This document shows, piece after piece, positions 40,405 through 44,778 of a stretch of 44,778 nt of DNA; position 1 is the first letter of the stretch; each line of letters begins with the position of its first letter. Origin of the DNA: Marine Group I thaumarchaeote (lineage in GTDB: Archaea; Thermoproteota; Nitrososphaeria; Nitrososphaerales; Nitrosopumilaceae). The translations under genes were made by a program, and so were the position numbers. The notes beneath the pieces were generated by a model. The model worked only from the letters and a program-made list of their open reading frames with translations, was not told the origin of the DNA and did no database searches. Where the stretch lies: NCBI GenBank assembly GCA_013390785.1, contig JACASW010000007.1, positions 1 to 44,778 on the forward strand. The letters are read 5' to 3'.

Positions 40405-41589
40405 CTAAGACTTGGAACTGCTGACAAAATCTTCAATTTTATCCAAGGCAGAATTTAGTTTTTCCATATTTGGAAGAAATACTAATCTAAAATATCCACT
40501 ACCGTATTTGGTACCAAATCCAGAACCGTGAACAGCAAGTACTCCCTTCGACTTTAATAAATTTAAGACAAACTCTTTGTCTGACTTGAATGGGTTATTT
40601 TCTATTTTTGGAAATGCATAAAATGCTCCTTTTGGATTAGAACATGAAATTTCCGGCATTGAATTTAATCTGTTAACAACCAAGTCCCTGTGTTTTTTTA
40701 ACACGGATACAAATTCAGATACGTATTCTTGTGGTCCTCGTAGTGATTCTAACGCAGCATACTGTACTGGGTGGTTCGTTGATATTCTAACACGAGCCAA
40801 TTTTGGTAAATGTTCTTTGATAGAGTCAAGTTGCGGTGAATTATTGAATGCAATATACCCTATCCTCCACCCTGACATCAAGTGCACTTTGGAAAATCCA
40901 TTTAAGATGATAACAGGAGAATCGCCTGCAACTTTTCCAATTCCTACAAATTTTTTATCAAATACAATCTGGTCGTAAATCTCATCGCATATAATATACA
41001 AATTATTCTCGTTTGCAACATCGATTAATTTTTTGAGCGAGTTCTCTTCAAAGACTGCACCAGTTGGGTTGTTAGGACTGATAAGGCATATTGCAACTGT
41101 TTTGGGTGTAATTTTTGATTTTATATCTGCAATGTCAGGAGTTGAGTTTTCTAGGTCCACGGAAAATTCAATGGGTATCCCACCGTGTAGTCTTATGTAA
41201 GATGCATATGGCGGATAATAAGGACCAGGAAGCAAAACCTCGTCACCTTCTTCAACAATGGAAGACATGACCATGTCCAATCCTTCCGAGACTCCGTTTG
41301 TAACCAAAATATCATCTGCGTCGATTGAAAGACCCTTTGAGTTTTCTTTGTCGGCAATAGCAGATCGTAATTCTTGAATTCCCTCGGAAGGAGAATAATA
41401 ATTCTCATCTTGTTTAATTGCATTAATGTAAGCTTGCTTTACATTTTCAGGAGGATGAAACCCGTATTGTACTGGATCACCAATATTTAGATAATCTATT
41501 GTTCTTCCCTGCTTTTCTAAATCCTTGGCAGCTGAAACTATATCTCTAATAGCATATTCAACGCCTGAAACTTTTTTTGATACTTTCAT
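40405..41589 (-). CDS. Class I/II PLP aminotransferase (alanine/aspartate type)
   Basis: A fold-type I aminotransferase of 394 residues. The PLP lysine is K234 in NGFSKVHLMSGWRIGY, with D202 and Y205 in CDEIYDQI and the SPNNPTG motif (171-177). TNGVSEGLDMV and PGPYYPPY are typical of the archaeal alanine or aspartate aminotransferase group, which are often broad in substrate. The start MKVSKKVSGVEYAIRDI is normal for the group. It stands alone, divergent from tRNA-Arg. Amino acid specificity is not predicted. Confidence 0.9.
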   Translation of the reverse strand: MKVSKKVSGVEYAIRDIVSAAKDLEKQGRTIDYLNIGDPVQYGFHPPENVKQAYINAIKQDENYYSPSEGIQELRSAIADKENSKGLSIDADDILVTNGVSEGLDMVMSSIVEEGDEVLLPGPYYPPYASYIRLHGGIPIEFSVDLENSTPDIADIKSKITPKTVAICLISPNNPTGAVFEENSLKKLIDVANENNLYIICDEIYDQIVFDKKFVGIGKVAGDSPVIILNGFSKVHLMSGWRIGYIAFNNSPQLDSIKEHLPKLARVRISTNHPVQYAALESLRGPQEYVSEFVSVLKKHRDLVVNRLNSMPEISCSNPKGAFYAFPKIENNPFKSDKEFVLNLLKSKGVLAVHGSGFGTKYGSGYFRLVFLPNMEKLNSALDKIEDFVSSSKS

Positions 41590-41631
41590 AGTTTAGACAA
41601 ATATTTAGACCTGATAAATTCTTACTTGTTT

Positions 41632-41706
41632 GGACCCGTAGCTCAGTCTGGATAGAGCGGGTGGCTTCGGACCACCAGGCCGTGGGTTCGAATCCCATCG
41701 GGCCCT
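41632..41706 (+). tRNA. tRNA-Arg (anticodon TCG), with an A3-C70 mismatch
   Basis: A 75-base tRNA with D arm GCTC/GAGC, anticodon stem GGTGG/CCACC, loop CTTCGGA (anticodon TCG) and T arm GTGGG-TTCGAAT-CCCAT. In the acceptor stem GGACCCG/CGGGCCC, A3 faces C70; the other six positions pair. A U at position 70 would restore the stem. The base at the discriminator position is T, and no CCA follows. Confidence 0.92.
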
Positions 41707-41752
41707 TTTGAACAACAATCAAGTATATTACATGTATTTCCAAAGACTGTGT

Positions 41753-41992
41753 ATGAATCCTGGAATTGGCTTAATGGATAGAAGATTAAAGACTAAAAAA
41801 AATGCAATCTCCCTTGCTACATCAGGTATTCTAAAAAATTACAAAGTAACTGCAAGTAGTATTGAGATCTTGGAGACTAAATATGATAATGATGCAGGAG
41901 ATTGGTATGTTGCACTAGGATGGAAAGACAAACGTGCAATTGTAAAGATGGATTCTGTCTTAGCAACTATAACTGAAATTAAAGAAATTTAA
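41753..41992 (+). CDS. Short conserved-looking protein, unknown
   Basis: A 79-residue soluble protein beginning MNPGIGLMDRRLKTKK, with an amphipathic N-terminal region and three probable strands (VTASSIEILETKYD, DWYVALGWK, RAIVKMDSVLATITEI) joined by turns. I do not recognise the family. The ATG at 41753 is chosen because a TATA-like AGTATATTAC (about 41722-41731) lies 26 bp upstream; the frame is open back to the tRNA. It ends 2 bases from the convergent 525-residue gene. Confidence 0.65.
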   Translation: MNPGIGLMDRRLKTKKNAISLATSGILKNYKVTASSIEILETKYDNDAGDWYVALGWKDKRAIVKMDSVLATITEIKEI

Positions 41993-41994
41993 TT

Positions 41995-43572
41995 TTAAAA
42001 TAAATGGTCTCCAGAAACTGAACCAGAATTATTAAAATTAAAGTAAAAGCCCTGAATGTAAGGATTATTAGCTTTGATTGTAACCCATCCCTCTGTTTTA
42101 ATGAATTGTTTAATGTCAGCATCATTTGAATAAATCCTCTCTTCACAATTTGCTTTAAGAGTAAATTTTTTGGAAATTGTTGATGAATCTTCCTTCCTAA
42201 AAAAAGTCATTTCAATTTCGGAATCTCTCTGATAATTCTTCAACGTAGAAAAATTACCTATTGCGATCACGGAATTACGGTTGGGAAATATGGGAGCCCA
42301 ATGAAATGAACCAGGTTTATTTTCAATCAATGGGTTACCCATTTTTGAATTAAAACAAATGTTACAAGGCAATTTAGATTTCAAGTTACGCATGCCTACA
42401 TCAAGACCAAATTTTATTCGTGATGGAATTTTATTGTTCTCAAAGTTACATGTTATGTTTGAACAATAAATTTCACTATTTTCATATTTAGAAATTATTT
42501 CATTAAAATCTATTTTATGTAATTTTGATTTTGTAGTATCAACATGTAAAAATTTTGGCAACTCATGAATTTTTTCACCATTTTTATTATAAAATTCAAG
42601 ATTTATAGAGAAATTACAAGGAGAAAAATTTGGGTATATAATCAAGTTGGTATATTCATTATTTCTTGTAAAAAGTGGTATGTAGATTGATGAATCATTA
42701 TGTGTATCATTATTACGATTCCAAAAATCTGTTTTATCTGAACATGATGTACAATCATAATATGAGTGAGTAAAACTTACAGAAGGGAGAGATGACTGTC
42801 TAGTACCTACAAGAAATCGTGGGTAAAATCCTTCAAAATTATGCTTTAATGATATTGAACCAGAATTATTTTTTAGAAAACTTGACAAATTTGTAATGTG
42901 TTCTCTAAATTCAATAAATTTTGTTTCAAACGATTTTAAATATCCTAGACTAAAACTTCCAGTAAGTTTTTCTGAATTTGAGTTTGTCACCTCATATTGA
43001 ACAATTCCTTCATTGTTTGGTAATGGTCCATTTACAAAAGAAAGGAAAGAATTCAGATCATCATTTACATGAATGTCAAAACCAGATTCGGGAACTTTGA
43101 AAGATTCATTTTCTTTTAGATCCTCAGGATCATTATAGATCCTACCTAAAGTATGAACACATGTGTTAAATTTTTCATTATGGTATTCTAATACTAATGC
43201 AGGATAAGGAAAAACTAAATCTTTCGTACTATGAAATTCAATTTCAATGGAACCAAGAAAATTATTTTTTATATCAAAATCAATTTCTGATAAGAGAGAA
43301 CTAAGATTAACTGAGAATGCTTTTGCAACATCAATAATTTCTGTTTTTTGAAGTAATGTTGTACCATCAGCATTACGTAATGTTATACCAAGAGTTATTT
43401 CAGGAATATTACGTTTGAGTAACCAATAACCTAGAAAATGTATTGAGCTAGAATAGTGTTGGTTTTGAATCACGGGAAATATCCCAGAACTACGTAAAAT
43501 TGGTTTTTTTGTAGTGGAATGCGTTTCACCAAATTCTTGTGTTGATTTCAGATGTTGAGGGTAACTTTTCAT
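41995..43572 (-). CDS. Large protein with repeated beta-sandwich units, unknown
   Basis: A 525-residue protein of no family I can name. There is no signal peptide or membrane helix. It seems to hold four similar beta-rich units, at about 55-145, 185-280, 305-412 and 433-525. Each has a strand pattern around a N-x-x-G turn (LRNADGTTLL, EVTNSNSEKL, EFYNKNGEKI). Units two and three end near CxxC pairs (C274/C277 in YYDCTSC and C403/C406 in LPCNICF), and unit one has C138 and H140 at the matching place. The C terminus reads NPYIQGFYFNFNNSGSVSGD. Composition is rich in Asn, Ser and Phe. It stands alone with a short spacer to the MIP18-PqqD gene. Confidence 0.7.
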   Translation of the reverse strand: MKSYPQHLKSTQEFGETHSTTKKPILRSSGIFPVIQNQHYSSSIHFLGYWLLKRNIPEITLGITLRNADGTTLLQKTEIIDVAKAFSVNLSSLLSEIDFDIKNNFLGSIEIEFHSTKDLVFPYPALVLEYHNEKFNTCVHTLGRIYNDPEDLKENESFKVPESGFDIHVNDDLNSFLSFVNGPLPNNEGIVQYEVTNSNSEKLTGSFSLGYLKSFETKFIEFREHITNLSSFLKNNSGSISLKHNFEGFYPRFLVGTRQSSLPSVSFTHSYYDCTSCSDKTDFWNRNNDTHNDSSIYIPLFTRNNEYTNLIIYPNFSPCNFSINLEFYNKNGEKIHELPKFLHVDTTKSKLHKIDFNEIISKYENSEIYCSNITCNFENNKIPSRIKFGLDVGMRNLKSKLPCNICFNSKMGNPLIENKPGSFHWAPIFPNRNSVIAIGNFSTLKNYQRDSEIEMTFFRKEDSSTISKKFTLKANCEERIYSNDADIKQFIKTEGWVTIKANNPYIQGFYFNFNNSGSVSGDHLF

Positions 43573-43600
43573 GTCTAATTGGAAGTTTTATACTATAAAA

Positions 43601-44242
43601 TTAGTTACTACTTTTGAATTCTACGTTTGGTGTATCGTTCTGGGTTGGAATAACTAACAAGCCACCTTCATGAAGTTGTTTTAAAAGTTGCATTACTTCT
43701 TTTTCTACTTGAGAACGTTGTAGCCCTGTCTGTTGTGCAAAAAGATCTACTAATTCTGTAACCTTTCTTTCTCCATTACATGATCTCCAAAAATCGATAA
43801 TTGCTTGGTTTACCATGAATCCTTGGTCATGTTCGTTAGCTAGCATCATAGAACCGTCGTCTTGTTTTACCATTTTGCCTACTCCTTGCGGTAGCGCTGT
43901 TTCATAGTTGATTGGTGCAGGTGTAGATTGGTTTCCAAAACCTTTCATTTTTGCTTTAGCGTCATCTGACATTTTATCCATGGACCATGGAGGATCCCAA
44001 ACTATGTCAACTTGAACGTTATTTACACCAGGAACTTTTTTTGCATATCTAGTAACATCATCAACCATAGTATCATGTAGCGGACATCCTTTGGTGGTCA
44101 TTGTCATTTTAATATTAACATCATTGTTTTCAGTAACATCAATTCCGTAGATTAATCCCATATCCACAATACTTAGAGGGACTTCTGGATCCATACATTG
44201 TTTAAGTGAATTTTTAATTTGTTCAGTACTAACTTGGCTCAT
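43601..44242 (-). CDS. MIP18/DUF59 domain fused to a PqqD-like domain
   Basis: A 213-residue two-domain protein. Residues 5-95 are a MIP18/PaaD-type Fe-S assembly domain: DPEVPLSIVDMGLIYGIDV, C53 in TTKGCPLHD, and VDIVWDPPWSMDKMSDDA. After a short linker (about 100-120), residues 122-198 form a PqqD-like winged helix (MLANEHDQGFMVNQAIIDFWRS, then NGERKVTELVDLF and VMQLLKQLHEGGLLVI). PqqD domains usually bind a peptide or protein partner. The combination suggests a factor that delivers clusters to a particular target, which is inference. It lies downstream of mtnA on the same strand, 37 bases away. Confidence 0.82.
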   Translation of the reverse strand: MSQVSTEQIKNSLKQCMDPEVPLSIVDMGLIYGIDVTENNDVNIKMTMTTKGCPLHDTMVDDVTRYAKKVPGVNNVQVDIVWDPPWSMDKMSDDAKAKMKGFGNQSTPAPINYETALPQGVGKMVKQDDGSMMLANEHDQGFMVNQAIIDFWRSCNGERKVTELVDLFAQQTGLQRSQVEKEVMQLLKQLHEGGLLVIPTQNDTPNVEFKSSN

Positions 44243-44279
44243 ATGCTGACAAAATCATGGAATAAATAAAAACTTTCTA

Positions 44280-44778
44280 TTAATTAGCTGCAAATAACTG
44301 TCTTATAGATTTCTCAAATGGTGGTTTTGCTATACCATTTTCAGTTATAATTCCAGAAATTAATTCAGGTGGGGTCATATCAAAGGCAGGGTTAATCACA
44401 GCAATCCCATCAGGTGCAGTTTTTGTATCTCCAATTCCAGTTACTTCACTTGCTTTTCTTTGTTCTATTACTACATTCTCAGGATTGCTCTTAAGGTCAA
44501 ATGTTGATAATGGTGCTGCAACATAAAATGGGATGTTGTGTTGTTTTGCCATAGTAGCAACCTGATACGTTCCGATTTTATTGAATACATAACCTGTACG
44601 CAATATCCTATCTGCACCAACTACAACACCATTTACAAGACCATTTGCCATAGTATAACCAACTGCCGTATCTGGAATTAAACTAACATCAATCCCATCA
44701 TGTTTTAGCTCAAATGCTGTAAGCCTTGAACCTTGTTGTATTGGTCTTGTCTCTGTAGCAATCACTTTGATGTTTTTT
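44280..44778 (-). CDS. mtnA: S-methyl-5-thioribose-1-phosphate isomerase family, C-terminal part
   Basis: The gene enters from the right edge, and 165 codons are visible. The sequence VIATETRPIQQGSRLTAFEL, VVVGADRILRTGYVFNKIGTY, PFYVAAPLSTFD and NPAFDMTPPELISGIITE matches the C-terminal Rossmann-like half of MtnA and related eIF2B-alpha-like sugar phosphate isomerases. D in GADRI is the catalytic acid. The N-terminal half, which would separate MtnA from ribose-1,5-bisphosphate isomerase of the archaeal AMP pathway, is outside the window; the ETRPxxQGxRLTA and NKIGTY forms favour MtnA. Confidence 0.82.
   Translation of the reverse strand, partial: KNIKVIATETRPIQQGSRLTAFELKHDGIDVSLIPDTAVGYTMANGLVNGVVVGADRILRTGYVFNKIGTYQVATMAKQHNIPFYVAAPLSTFDLKSNPENVVIEQRKASEVTGIGDTKTAPDGIAVINPAFDMTPPELISGIITENGIAKPPFEKSIRQLFAAN

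Noticed and set aside
1-44778. CRISPR array, insertion sequence, prophage or toxin-antitoxin module
   Set aside because: No regularly spaced repeats, transposase, integrase or paired small antitoxin-toxin genes were seen; the ribbon-helix-helix segment at 34229-34834 is a domain of a larger protein with no toxin beside it.

Overview
The window is a gene-dense, AT-rich archaeal chromosome segment. It carries aIF5B, aIF6, Alba, an archaeal RFC small subunit, a GINS subunit next to MCM, Hel308, L7Ae, L24e, L37e, S28e, an LSm protein and archease. Most first genes of operons have a TATA-like element about 25-28 bp before the start codon, which suggests leaderless transcripts, while internal genes use GGTGAT or GGAGG type ribosome sites. 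An aa3-type oxidase with a membrane-anchored blue copper protein, a succinate dehydrogenase operon and a 7-iron ferredoxin fit a marine ammonia-oxidising thaumarchaeon (Nitrosopumilus/Nitrosarchaeum-like). I infer this from gene content and style; no ammonia oxidation gene is present.

Layout. 1-5.4 kb: start of an unknown gene, tRNA-Ala(CGC), a hydantoinase-type amidohydrolase, then minus-strand rpiA, an unknown zinc-knuckle protein with L37e and LSm, an ArfB-like creatininase-family hydrolase and PurU. 5.3-12.3 kb: tRNA-Leu, a hexosamine phosphate mutase, the translation operon L7Ae-S28e-L24e-ndk-aIF5B, archease, HisRS, aIF6. 12.4-19 kb: 7-Fe ferredoxin, tRNA-Ser and a replication block in which rfcS diverges from gins-mcm-hel308. 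19-23.5 kb: a GT4-type glycan transferase facing a minus-strand operon (nucleotidyltransferase, branched-chain aminotransferase, Gfo/Idh/MocA dehydrogenase, Trm112-like protein, hexapeptide acyltransferase), probably linked to surface sugars. 23.5-28.9 kb: tRNA-Pro, an FNR-type reductase, a coiled-coil protein next to an aberrant glutamyl-tRNA reductase, tRNA-Ala(GGC), a HEAT protein, Alba, an isocitrate-lyase-superfamily enzyme and a PadR regulator. 28.9-34.2 kb: sdhA-C-D-B, a MIP18-family protein diverging from argH, tRNA-Lys. 34.2-38.7 kb: an SRPBCC protein with a ribbon-helix-helix tail, an exported copper-type protein and the terminal oxidase operon. 38.8-44.8 kb: a histidine phosphatase, an F420-type reductase, an aminotransferase, tRNA-Arg, a 525-residue protein of unknown family, a MIP18-PqqD fusion and the end of mtnA.

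I see no insertion sequence, prophage, CRISPR array or restriction system. No gene-free stretch exceeds about 200 bases. The most unusual items are the glutamyl-tRNA reductase homologue lacking its catalytic cysteine and C-terminal domain, oxidase subunit II split by one in-frame stop between its two membrane helices, one perfectly palindromic TATA box placed symmetrically between two divergent genes, operator-like repeats at the padR and rfcS/gins promoters, two domain fusions, the four-repeat 525-residue orphan, and A-C mismatches in two tRNA genes.
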